From NCBI GenBank assembly GCA_039990395.1, contig JBDXFZ010000146.1:1178001-1242000 (forward strand): DNA of 64,000 nt, given 5' to 3'. The notes beneath the pieces are model-generated. The model saw only the letters and a program-made list of their open reading frames with translations. It did not search any database and was not told the DNA's origin. The DNA is from CALINF01 sp039990395 (GTDB taxonomy: Bacteria; Pseudomonadota; Gammaproteobacteria; Pseudomonadales; Halieaceae). The position numbers were made by a program, and so were the translations under genes. This document shows positions 1 to 7,480 of this stretch, piece by piece (within the stretch, counting starts at the first letter, position 1; every line of letters starts with the position of its first letter).

Positions 1-533
1 TGGGCGATAGTATCAGTGCAGCCTATGGTATGTCGCTGGAACAGGGATGGGTTGCACTGATGACGGGACAAATGGCGCATACCCATCCTGGTACACGGGT
101 CGTCAATGCCAGTATATCGGGCGAAACTGCCGCTGGTGGGGCGCGCAGGCTACCCGCTCTGTTAGAGGAGCATGAGCCCAGTCTGGTTATCATCGAATTG
201 GGCGGCAACGATGGCCTGCGTGGTTATCCCGTGAAATCTTTTCGCAACGACCTTCGTAACATGACAGAGCTCTCCCAAGCGGCTGGGGCACAGGTACTAA
301 TCTTGGCAATGGAGATTCCACCCAACTATGGCACGCGCTACACCGCCAGTTTCCGTGAATCGTATCCGAAAGTTGCCCTGGAGACCGGCGCTGTGCTGGG
401 TCCTTTTCTGTTGGAGGGTGTTGCCACCAATACCGAACTCATGCAGCCCGATGGCATCCACCCCACTGTCGAGGCGCAACCCATATTACTGGAGACCGTC
501 ATGCCCGTCGTATCGGAGCTGTTGAAGCTATAA
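1..533 (+). CDS. tesA: TesA-like GDSL/SGNH arylesterase-lysophospholipase, 5' truncated
   Basis: The gene is cut by the left window edge; reading starts in frame at base 3. The first residues are GDSISAAYG, the block I motif of SGNH hydrolases with the nucleophilic Ser. GGNDGLRG follows (block III, oxyanion-hole Asn), and DGIHPTVEAQ near the end is block V with the Asp and His of the triad. This pattern and the roughly 178 visible residues fit the mature part of TesA-type periplasmic acyl-CoA thioesterase/lysophospholipase L1. A signal peptide would lie upstream of the window. TesA is usually next to and divergent from an ABC transporter pair, which cannot be seen here. It converges with the PhzF-like gene. 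The family call is firm; the substrate is not determinable. Confidence 0.88.
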   Translation, partial: GDSISAAYGMSLEQGWVALMTGQMAHTHPGTRVVNASISGETAAGGARRLPALLEEHEPSLVIIELGGNDGLRGYPVKSFRNDLRNMTELSQAAGAQVLILAMEIPPNYGTRYTASFRESYPKVALETGAVLGPFLLEGVATNTELMQPDGIHPTVEAQPILLETVMPVVSELLKL

Positions 534-610
534 CGGTCAGGCGTACTGAGTTACCGAACCATTCTTAGTCTGCGCAATAAGGCCAAGAAGCGTTTCAGTG
601 GCTTTTCTTC

Positions 611-1402
611 CTACAGCGTGACTGTGCCGGTCATGTACGTGACAGCGCGTCCTTTGAGCACCACACGGTCACCCCGCAGTTCGCAGCCAACCTCGCCTCC
701 CCGCGGTGAAATCTGACGGGCAGAAAACACCGACTTACCCAGACGACCGGCCCAGTATCGGGTCAAACAGCAATGCGCAGACCCGGTGACTGGATCTTCA
801 TCAATTCCCACCTGCGGACCAAAAAAGCGCGACACAAAGTCGTGTTGATCACCGGGGGCCGTTGCAATAACAGCATGCTCGCTACTGTTCATTAGGGCGC
901 GAAAATCAGGGGTAAGCGCGGCAACCTCCGCTTGCGACTCAAATGCATAAACCACCATTGATGGATTCGAATCTGGTATAGCGGCATCTACTGCGACTGC
1001 TCCCAACGCCTGAGTAATGGCAGTGTCCACAGCCAGTGGCAGCAGCGTTGGCGCAGGAAAATCCATGACCAGCATGGCGTCTGCGCGCGACACAGTTAGC
1101 GGCCCGCTGCGCGTGTGAAAGACGACTGTCTCTGCCGAATAATCCATATGCTCAAAGAGCGCATGCGCGCTGGCGAGCGTGGCATGACCGCAAAGATCCA
1201 CCTCCACCTCCGGCGTAAACCAACGCAGTTCAAAGTCGGCGCCGCGTGGTAGCAAAAAGGCAGTCTCGCTAAGATTATTTTCTGCTGCTATACGCTGCAG
1301 AGTGCTATCGTCCAGCCATTGAGTCAGAGGCATCACGGCAGCCGGATTCCCTGAGAATGCCGCATCGGCAAACGCATCAACTTGGTAAATTGGATACTGC
1401 AT
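611..1402 (-). CDS. PhzF-family isomerase/epimerase-like protein
   Basis: A 263-residue protein of the PhzF (phenazine biosynthesis-like) family with the diaminopimelate-epimerase fold. Visible family marks are the N-terminal YQVDAFAD...FSGNPAAV segment, the catalytic-Glu motif NLSETAF (Glu about residue 46), DLCGHATLA (about 69-77) and the C-terminal GIDEDPVTGSAHC loop. The length is typical. No other phenazine genes lie nearby, so it is one of the many stand-alone PhzF-like proteins whose substrates are unknown. Its ATG is preceded by a divergent 107-bp gap to the potassium channel gene. The family is certain; the reaction (isomerisation or epimerisation) is inferred only from the fold. Confidence 0.88.
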   Translation of the reverse strand: MQYPIYQVDAFADAAFSGNPAAVMPLTQWLDDSTLQRIAAENNLSETAFLLPRGADFELRWFTPEVEVDLCGHATLASAHALFEHMDYSAETVVFHTRSGPLTVSRADAMLVMDFPAPTLLPLAVDTAITQALGAVAVDAAIPDSNPSMVVYAFESQAEVAALTPDFRALMNSSEHAVIATAPGDQHDFVSRFFGPQVGIDEDPVTGSAHCCLTRYWAGRLGKSVFSARQISPRGGEVGCELRGDRVVLKGRAVTYMTGTVTL

Positions 1403-1509
1403 GAATAGGTACCGCTTGTGAGTAACTGCAAATCCGCTTTATGCGGGGCTACGTGTGCCTTGCTTACTGTGATAACGTCCTATCATCGGCACAGGCACGT
1501 AAACATATC

Positions 1510-2379
1510 ATGAACGAACGCATTCAAACTCCCCGTCAGAAGCAGGTATACGATGTTATTTTCGGCACGGAGACCCTCTCCGGCCGCGCCTTCGACATCC
1601 TCCTGCTGGTTGCTATATTAGCCAGCGTGGCAGTCATCATGCTGGACTCGATTCCAACCATGCACTCTGCCAGTGGTGGACTATTCTGGCGCATCGAGGT
1701 GTTCTTCACTGTGTTGTTCACTGCCGAGTATATAACTCGCATCTGGTGTTCGGCCAATCGATCAGCCTACATGCGCAGCATGTTCGGCATTGTTGATTTA
1801 CTATCTATTTTGCCCACCTACATCGCATTTTTCGTCCCCGAGGCAGCGCCACTCCTGATCGTGAGACTGCTGCGTATGTTGCGCATCTTCCGGATTTTGC
1901 GCTTGCTGGAGCTGCTAACCGAATTCACCAACATTCTTGACGTAATGAAGCGCTCCGCAAAGAGCATTTTCGTCTTCTTCTCGCTCGTTATCATCGTCAC
2001 TATTATTTTCGGCTGCCTGATCTATGTATTGGAAGGGCCAGAACATGGATTTACCAGTATTCCCCTGAGCATCTACTGGGCGATCGTCACCATAACCACG
2101 GTAGGCTACGGAGATGTTGTTCCTCAAACAGTTGCTGGCAGGGCTATCTCGGCCATGGGTATGTTAACTGGGTACGCGATCATTGCAGTACCCTCGGCAA
2201 TTATGACCACCAAACTATGGCAAGACATCATGGAAAGGCAGGAGGGACGATGGCTGCACTGGAACTGTCCACAGTGCGCCCAGGGTGGGCATGCGAAGGA
2301 CGCTGATTACTGTAAACATTGCGGCAGCTCACTGGATGTACCCGAAGAAATCAGGCATCCACCAACAGATACTCGATAG
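1510..2379 (+). CDS. Voltage-gated potassium channel with C-terminal zinc ribbon
   Basis: A 289-residue inner-membrane ion channel of the Kv type. Six membrane segments can be placed: S1 near 28-46, S2 near 60-80, S3 near 92-108, an Arg-rich S4 near 116-134 with Arg at regular intervals, then S5, the pore loop and S6. TITTVGYGD (about 194-202) is the K+ selectivity filter. After S6 comes a short cytoplasmic tail with two CxxC pairs, C253-P-Q-C256 and C268-K-H-C271, a zinc-ribbon-like module. The frame is open further upstream, but the ATG at 1510 starts the usual basic N-terminus; its ribosome-binding site is weak. Gating and role are unknown; membrane-potential control is likely. Confidence 0.87.
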   Translation: MNERIQTPRQKQVYDVIFGTETLSGRAFDILLLVAILASVAVIMLDSIPTMHSASGGLFWRIEVFFTVLFTAEYITRIWCSANRSAYMRSMFGIVDLLSILPTYIAFFVPEAAPLLIVRLLRMLRIFRILRLLELLTEFTNILDVMKRSAKSIFVFFSLVIIVTIIFGCLIYVLEGPEHGFTSIPLSIYWAIVTITTVGYGDVVPQTVAGRAISAMGMLTGYAIIAVPSAIMTTKLWQDIMERQEGRWLHWNCPQCAQGGHAKDADYCKHCGSSLDVPEEIRHPPTDTR

Positions 2380-2481
2380 AACGAAGGATCAGCGACCGCT
2401 TCAGCACCTCGTATGCCGTGCGCGAGCTTAGGCCGGGTAGTTGGCCATCAATGAAGGCCGCTCCATCCCGAGGAACCACGC

Positions 2482-3141
2482 ATGGAAAATATTCGAAGTC
2501 GCGCTAGGCAACAATTACCGTCAGTCATGCTCACATTGCTGAGTATTGTGCAGGCGATCGCACTAGAATCTTTCTGGTCTAACCTGTTGGAACTGGACCT
2601 TAACCTCAGCCTTACCCTACTGAATATCACAGCATGGATGCTGTCTATCGTCACCCTACTGCTGATTGTATTGGTATGGCTAGTAAGCGTTAGCCTCGTG
2701 ATGCGGTTCGAATGGACTCCATCAGTCACCGACCTAACCCAACCGTTCTTCGTAGGGCTAGGACAACTTCTGCTGATAGAAGCGATGACACCTCAACGCA
2801 TCAGTGCCTGGCTTGCTGTTCTTGCGCTGTTTTTCCTTTTTGTGTATTTCTCGAATCAGGGCGCTTACCGACGGGCACGCCAGGACCCAATCAATAGCCA
2901 GTTTTTCGCTACACTACAGCCTGCAACCTGGCGCGATCACTTACCCAACCTTCTATACATTGCCCTGCTCGGCGCGTGGGCTGCTTGGCTTTACTTCAAC
3001 CCCGGCCTTGGCTGGATATCCACGATCGCACTGACGGTATGCGCTGCAGTGTGCGCGGTTCAACTGCGCTCTCTCACAGTATTTTGGCGAATTTCGATGG
3101 GTCAGACTGATACCACTGCGCCCACCAAATCTACAGATTAA
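2482..3141 (+). CDS. Hypothetical multi-pass membrane protein
   Basis: A 219-residue protein I do not recognise. It starts with an ATG after a good CGAGGAA ribosome-binding site. About six hydrophobic stretches can be drawn: roughly residues 14-32, 44-70, 84-98, 104-122, 152-170 and 174-194. They are separated by short charged loops, including a basic RRAR segment near 129, which suggests a cytoplasmic loop. A polar C-terminus follows. There are no obvious catalytic motifs. It lies between the potassium channel gene and ygiQ in the same direction. The start of ygiQ has its own -10-like box, so cotranscription with ygiQ is not required. Confidence 0.7.
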   Translation: MENIRSRARQQLPSVMLTLLSIVQAIALESFWSNLLELDLNLSLTLLNITAWMLSIVTLLLIVLVWLVSVSLVMRFEWTPSVTDLTQPFFVGLGQLLLIEAMTPQRISAWLAVLALFFLFVYFSNQGAYRRARQDPINSQFFATLQPATWRDHLPNLLYIALLGAWAAWLYFNPGLGWISTIALTVCAAVCAVQLRSLTVFWRISMGQTDTTAPTKSTD

Positions 3142-3146
3142 TCCGG

Positions 3147-3152
3147 TATAAT
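3147..3152 (+). promoter_or_regulatory. Candidate -10 box upstream of ygiQ
   Basis: A perfect TATAAT lies 25 bases before the ygiQ ATG, just after the stop of the preceding gene. No convincing -35 hexamer is found at 16-18 bases upstream, so this is only half of a promoter. A GACGAGG ribosome-binding-like stretch follows it. Confidence 0.4.
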
Positions 3153-3177
3153 CGCGCCTCTGACGAGGTTTTAGTTA

Positions 3178-5313
3178 ATGCCAACCCCCATTTACGACTA
3201 TCGAAAATACTGGGCCGAGTGCTTTGGGCCGGCTCCACAGCTACCCATGTCCCGCCAGGAGATGGATGCGCTCGGCTGGGATAGTTGCGACATCATTATC
3301 GTCACCGGCGATGCCTATGTGGATCATCCCAGTTTTGGCATGGCGGTTATCGGTCGCCTGCTGGAAGCGCAAGGTTTTCGGGTTGGCATTCTGTCCCAAC
3401 CGGACTGGACGACAGCCGACGCGTTCAAAGCGCTGGGCAAGCCGAATCTGTTCTTCGGTGTAGCCTCGGGCAATATGGACTCTATGATCAACCGCTACAC
3501 GGCGGACAAAAAGCGGCGCAATGACGATGCCTACACCGCGGGCAATGTGGGCGATAAACGTCCTGATCGCGCCGTAATCGTCTACAGTCAGCGAGTACGC
3601 GAGGCCTATAAAGATGTGCCTGTGGTTATCGGTAGCATTGAGGCCAGCCTCCGCCGGATTGCCCATTACGACTATTGGAGCGACAAAATCCGGCGCTCAA
3701 TTTTGCTAGACAGCCAAGCGGATATCCTGCTGTACGGAAATGCTGAGCGCGCGATAGTCGATGTCGCCCACCGCCTTGCCGCTGGTGACAAGATCAACTC
3801 AATACGCGACCTGCGCGGTACGGCTTACGTCTGCAAACAACTGCCTGATGGCTGGCGAGTCGTCGACTCAACCAGCATCGATGTCGTGGGCCCGACCGCT
3901 CCACCGCAAAACCCGTATCAGGAGACCTCTCCAGCCGTGTGCGACAGTAAAACGGCAACAGAGGAAGCGGTAGTCGCCGAGCCCGTGAAATTGATGGATG
4001 TTGCCACTGAGACCCAGAGCGCTGTCATCCGTATTCCCTCTTTCGAACAAGTCAAAGCCGACAGTGCACTTTACGCTCACGCCTCTCGTGTTCTACATAA
4101 AGAAACCAACCCCTACAATGCGCGCGCACTAGTGCAAGCACATGGCGACCGGGAGGTCTGGCTGAACCCCCCGCCCATCCCGCTGGAAACACAGGAGCTG
4201 GACTGGGTATTTGAGTTGCCTTACACCCGATTGCCGCACACCGCGTATGGCGATGCTTCTATTCCCGCCTACGAAATGATACGACACTCGGTCAATATCA
4301 TGCGTGGCTGCTTCGGTGGCTGCACGTTTTGCTCGATCACAGAACACGAAGGCCGCATTATTCAGAACCGATCTGAAGACTCTATCATTCGTGAGGTCGA
4401 GGCAATTCGCGATACATCGCCCGCCTTTACTGGCGTCATTTCCGACCTGGGAGGACCCACGGCCAATATGTGGCGACTCGCATGCAAGAGCAAAGAGGTA
4501 GAGGCAAAGTGTCGTAAACTCAGCTGCGTCTTTCCGGGCATTTGCAAAAACCTCAATACGGACCAAACGCCACTGGTTAATCTGTATCGCAGAGCGCGCG
4601 ATGTTGACGGCGTAAAAAAGGTCTTGATTGCATCAGGGCTACGCTACGACCTTGCTGTAGAAACACCTGAGTACGTGCGCGAGCTCGTGACTCATCATGT
4701 TGGCGGCTATCTAAAGATTGCACCCGAGCACACCGAAAATGCCCCGCTATCCAAAATGATGAAACCGGGTATGGGAAGCTATGACAAGTTCAAGTCGATG
4801 TTTGACAAATACTCAAAGGAAGCGGGAAAAGAGCAATACCTCATTCCCTATTTCATTGCAGCGCACCCCGGCACACGCACCGAGGATATGATGAACCTGG
4901 CATTGTGGTTAAAGCGGAATAAGTTTCGCGCTGATCAGGTGCAGACATTTTATCCCTCGCCCATGGCGACTGCCACGGCCATGTACTACAGCGGCAAAAA
5001 CCCTTTAAAGCGCGTGAGCCATAGCAGCGATACGATGCCCACGGTTAAGGCTTTGTCTCAGCGCAAGCTACACAAAGCTTTTTTGCGCTATCACGACCCA
5101 GACAACTGGCCGGATCTGCGCAAGGCGTTAAAGAAAATGGGCCGCTCAGACCTCATTGGCAACGGCAAAATGCATTTGATTCCAACTCGACAGCCTGCAA
5201 AACGGCATGGCATAGTGCCGGCAGGTACTCAGACGTTCGCTACACAGCACAATGGTCTGCCGCGCAATCCAAATCGCAAGCCGACCAGAAAGCCCGCCAA
5301 GCGACGCCGTTAA
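3178..5313 (+). CDS. ygiQ: YgiQ family radical SAM protein
   Basis: A 711-residue cytoplasmic protein of the YgiQ (UPF0313) family. The N-terminus carries the vitamin-B12-binding-like domain typical of the family (DIIIVTGDAYVDHPSFG, then GRLLEAQGFRVG). The central radical SAM domain has MRGCFGGCTFCSI, whose CxxxCxxC cysteines bind the [4Fe-4S] cluster that cleaves S-adenosylmethionine. The last part is the DUF3362 region, ending in a strongly basic Arg/Lys tail. The length matches the family. The target of YgiQ proteins is unknown, so no specific reaction is claimed. It is followed after 36 bases by ytfJ, possibly cotranscribed. Confidence 0.95.
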   Translation: MPTPIYDYRKYWAECFGPAPQLPMSRQEMDALGWDSCDIIIVTGDAYVDHPSFGMAVIGRLLEAQGFRVGILSQPDWTTADAFKALGKPNLFFGVASGNMDSMINRYTADKKRRNDDAYTAGNVGDKRPDRAVIVYSQRVREAYKDVPVVIGSIEASLRRIAHYDYWSDKIRRSILLDSQADILLYGNAERAIVDVAHRLAAGDKINSIRDLRGTAYVCKQLPDGWRVVDSTSIDVVGPTAPPQNPYQETSPAVCDSKTATEEAVVAEPVKLMDVATETQSAVIRIPSFEQVKADSALYAHASRVLHKETNPYNARALVQAHGDREVWLNPPPIPLETQELDWVFELPYTRLPHTAYGDASIPAYEMIRHSVNIMRGCFGGCTFCSITEHEGRIIQNRSEDSIIREVEAIRDTSPAFTGVISDLGGPTANMWRLACKSKEVEAKCRKLSCVFPGICKNLNTDQTPLVNLYRRARDVDGVKKVLIASGLRYDLAVETPEYVRELVTHHVGGYLKIAPEHTENAPLSKMMKPGMGSYDKFKSMFDKYSKEAGKEQYLIPYFIAAHPGTRTEDMMNLALWLKRNKFRADQVQTFYPSPMATATAMYYSGKNPLKRVSHSSDTMPTVKALSQRKLHKAFLRYHDPDNWPDLRKALKKMGRSDLIGNGKMHLIPTRQPAKRHGIVPAGTQTFATQHNGLPRNPNRKPTRKPAKRRR

Positions 5314-5349
5314 CACGCTCATGCTCATGCTCAAGATAGGAGACACATA

Positions 5350-5928
5350 ATGCTTTCTCGCCGATCCTTTCCAGAAACACTTCGCGCCCTGATTATAATC
5401 ACCCTGCTCCCATTGACGCTGACCGCCTACGCAAGTTCACCCGAGGTCGGTAATCCGTTGCCCGCCGTTGTGATTGAAGAAAAAGGTGAAATCACATTAT
5501 CGGAAGACGAACTCAATTACGTTGCCTGGTCATCAAACTCCAATCCGGGTAAAGCACATATTTTGCAGTACTTTCCTGGCACGCAGAGCGCCAGCAAGAT
5601 CTTCGAGCCGTTTACCGATTTGCTGCGTGACAACATGGAGATGAATAGCTATCACGTCACCACACTGGTTAACCTAGATGCAGCCATGTGGGGCACGACC
5701 GGGTTCGTCGTGTCTGAAGTGGAGTCAAAGAAGAAGGAGTTTCCACTAGCCACCATGGTACTCGATGAAGATGGCACCGGCGCCCAAGCTTGGGGCCTGG
5801 GCAAAAAAGGCTCTGTGTTGGTCGTACTCGATCAAGACGGGGTAATCCGCTATGTGACTCGGTCAGCCATGAGCGAAGAAGAGCTCAATCAAACGCTGGA
5901 TACCGTGCGCACTATCGCCGGCCAGTAA
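5350..5928 (+). CDS. ytfJ: YtfJ family periplasmic thioredoxin-fold protein
   Basis: A 192-residue exported protein. The first 29 residues form a signal peptide (basic start, a hydrophobic core with IIITLLPLTLTAYA, cut near AYA-SS). The mature part has the YtfJ signature: EVGNPLPAVVIEEKGEI at its start, GKAHILQYFPG, and a C-terminal LDQDGVIRYV. This family has a thioredoxin-like fold without the redox CxxC, and no CxxC is seen here. An AGGAGA ribosome-binding site precedes the ATG. It converges with oxyR, leaving only five bases between the stop codons. The role is unknown. Confidence 0.88.
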   Translation: MLSRRSFPETLRALIIITLLPLTLTAYASSPEVGNPLPAVVIEEKGEITLSEDELNYVAWSSNSNPGKAHILQYFPGTQSASKIFEPFTDLLRDNMEMNSYHVTTLVNLDAAMWGTTGFVVSEVESKKKEFPLATMVLDEDGTGAQAWGLGKKGSVLVVLDQDGVIRYVTRSAMSEEELNQTLDTVRTIAGQ

Positions 5929-5933
5929 ACGAC

Positions 5934-6836
5934 TCAATGAACATGGCACTGGGTGATAAACTCGCCCAGTAAGTGAAACTCACGCTGTCTGGGTGTCTTT
6001 TTTCGCCACATAAGCCCAATAGTTCTCGAGACATTCTTTTCGCTGAACTCATAAACACTCACGTCGGTTCCCGACAAGATATGCGCGTCCAATGCCATAC
6101 GCGGCAATAATGTTATGCCGATACCATTGGCAACCATTTGCACGATCGTATTCAAACTAGTCGCCTGGTAAGGAATCGAGATATCGGCGTCACGCAGTTT
6201 GCAGGCTTCCAACGCATGATCGCGCAGGCAATGACCGTCTTCCAGCAGAAGAAGCTCCTCCCCTTTGAGCTGCGAGGTCTTGACCTCGGCACTGCCAGTA
6301 AACGTATTGGAGGCTGGGCTCGCCAGCAAAAAATCATCCTCATACAACGCCATGGTGTCGACGTTGTCGGCAGGAAAAGGCAGCGCTAGCAAAATCACGT
6401 CTACTTCTCCCCGGTGCAGCGTATCCACGAGATGGCCGCTCAAATCCTCACGTATGAATAGTTGGAAATCAGGATATTTACTGCGCAAGCGCTTCAGCAG
6501 CTGCGGTAATACAAATGGGGCTATTGTAGGAATAACACCTAGTCTGAGTTTGCCGGTAAACGGCTCAGCTGATGCATCGCATAGAGAAACGAGGTCTTCA
6601 GCCTGCAATAGAATATCCTGAGCGCGAGCGACCACCTCCTGACCCAGACCGCTTAGTAATACCTGACGATTGTTGCGTTCGACGATCGAAGCCCCCAGCA
6701 CCTCCTCTAGCTCGATGATGCCCGCACTCAATGTAGACTGGGAGACATGGCAGGCCTTGGCCGCTCGACCAAAATGCCCGTGCTCCGCCACCGCGCACAG
6801 GTATTTAAGCTGTTTCAATGTTGGCTGTCTGCTCAT
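5934..6836 (-). CDS. oxyR: OxyR, LysR-type hydrogen peroxide sensor/activator
   Basis: A 300-residue LysR-family regulator. The N-terminal helix-turn-helix covers about residues 4-60 (TLKQLKYLCAVAEHGHFGRAAKACHVSQSTLS). In the effector domain, GHCLRDHALEAC holds Cys203 and Cys212. Their nine-residue spacing and context match the redox pair Cys199/Cys208 of E. coli OxyR, and GIGITLLP follows as in the family. This supports true peroxide sensing by a disulfide switch. It is divergent from the rubrerythrin module, with a perfect inverted repeat in the shared 148-bp gap. OxyR is expected to control itself and that module. Confidence 0.94.
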   Translation of the reverse strand: MSRQPTLKQLKYLCAVAEHGHFGRAAKACHVSQSTLSAGIIELEEVLGASIVERNNRQVLLSGLGQEVVARAQDILLQAEDLVSLCDASAEPFTGKLRLGVIPTIAPFVLPQLLKRLRSKYPDFQLFIREDLSGHLVDTLHRGEVDVILLALPFPADNVDTMALYEDDFLLASPASNTFTGSAEVKTSQLKGEELLLLEDGHCLRDHALEACKLRDADISIPYQATSLNTIVQMVANGIGITLLPRMALDAHILSGTDVSVYEFSEKNVSRTIGLMWRKKTPRQREFHLLGEFITQCHVH

Positions 6837-6867
6837 TCCCCGACCTCTGGCTTAGACAATATTCCGT

Positions 6868-6888
6868 AATCGATAAATTCGATCGATT
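6868..6888. promoter_or_regulatory. Inverted repeat in oxyR-rubrerythrin gap, candidate operator
   Basis: A perfect 7-bp inverted repeat, AATCGAT-N7-ATCGATT, lies in the divergent gap, 31 bp upstream of the oxyR ATG and about 96 bp upstream of the rubrerythrin ATG. The dyad length of 21 bp fits a LysR-type half-operator (dyad with an AT-rich centre). Binding by OxyR is inferred from position; the classic ATAG-type OxyR spacing is not matched exactly. Confidence 0.4.
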
Positions 6889-6984
6889 TTAGCGGGAATT
6901 TCTGCTGGATGGAAAAACTAAGTTGGACTACTTTTAAGGGGAAGGGATGAATCCCCGCTCTAACCCAATAACAGGAGAGTACCT

Positions 6985-7404
6985 ATGTCGTTGAAAGGTA
7001 GCCAAACAGAACAGAACCTCAAAGATGCGTTTGCTGGTGAAAGTCAGGCCAATCGACGTTATCTCTATTTCGCCTCAAAGGCTGACGTAGAGGGTTACAA
7101 CGATGTTGCCGCCGTTTTTCGCTCCACAGCAGAAGGTGAAACCGGGCATGCCCACGGCCACCTGGAGTATCTTGAGGAAACCGGCGATCCAGCAACCGGC
7201 CTGCCAATCGGCGGCACCTCAGATAATCTCAAGGCAGCAATCGCCGGAGAAACCCACGAATACACGGATATGTACCCTGGCATGGCCAAGACGGCGCGCG
7301 ATGAAGGCTTCGATGAGATAGCCGACTGGATGGAAACGCTTGCAAAAGCGGAGCGATCTCATGCCAATCGATTCCAGAAAGCTCTGGATAATCTGGACGA
7401 CTAG
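6985..7404 (+). CDS. Rubrerythrin-like di-iron four-helix protein without rubredoxin domain
   Basis: A 139-residue short rubrerythrin. The di-iron ligand pattern is complete: Glu19, Glu52-x-x-His55, Glu89 and Glu123-x-x-His126. There is no C-terminal CxxC rubredoxin domain, so it needs an outside electron donor; the Fe-S protein encoded next is an obvious candidate. Rubrerythrins reduce hydrogen peroxide to water. It starts after a strong AGGAGAG site and is divergent from oxyR, which suggests peroxide induction. Rubrerythrin, Fe-S protein and DUF3501 recur together in Proteobacteria as far as I recall. Peroxidase activity is a family-based inference. Confidence 0.92.
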   Translation: MSLKGSQTEQNLKDAFAGESQANRRYLYFASKADVEGYNDVAAVFRSTAEGETGHAHGHLEYLEETGDPATGLPIGGTSDNLKAAIAGETHEYTDMYPGMAKTARDEGFDEIADWMETLAKAERSHANRFQKALDNLDD

Positions 7405-7423
7405 TCCCGGCACCGCACCTTTG

Positions 7424-7445
7424 GTGGACCCCTGTTGGGGTCCAC
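7424..7445 (+). other. Perfect hairpin between rubrerythrin and Fe-S genes
   Basis: GTGGACCCC, loop TGTT, GGGGTCCAC: a 9-bp perfect stem in the 76-base gap inside the presumed operon. It is not followed by a T run, so it is better read as a transcript-stabilising or attenuating hairpin than as an intrinsic terminator. Confidence 0.5.
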
Positions 7446-7480
7446 TCCTTCGGCATTAGAAAACACACGGGAGAGTACCT

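Noticed and set aside
5941..6005. Hairpin ACTGGGTGA...TCGCCCAGT as a terminator for ytfJ
   Set aside because: It lies inside the 3' end of oxyR, and the T run is separated from it by more than 25 bases, so it is not a clear intrinsic terminator.
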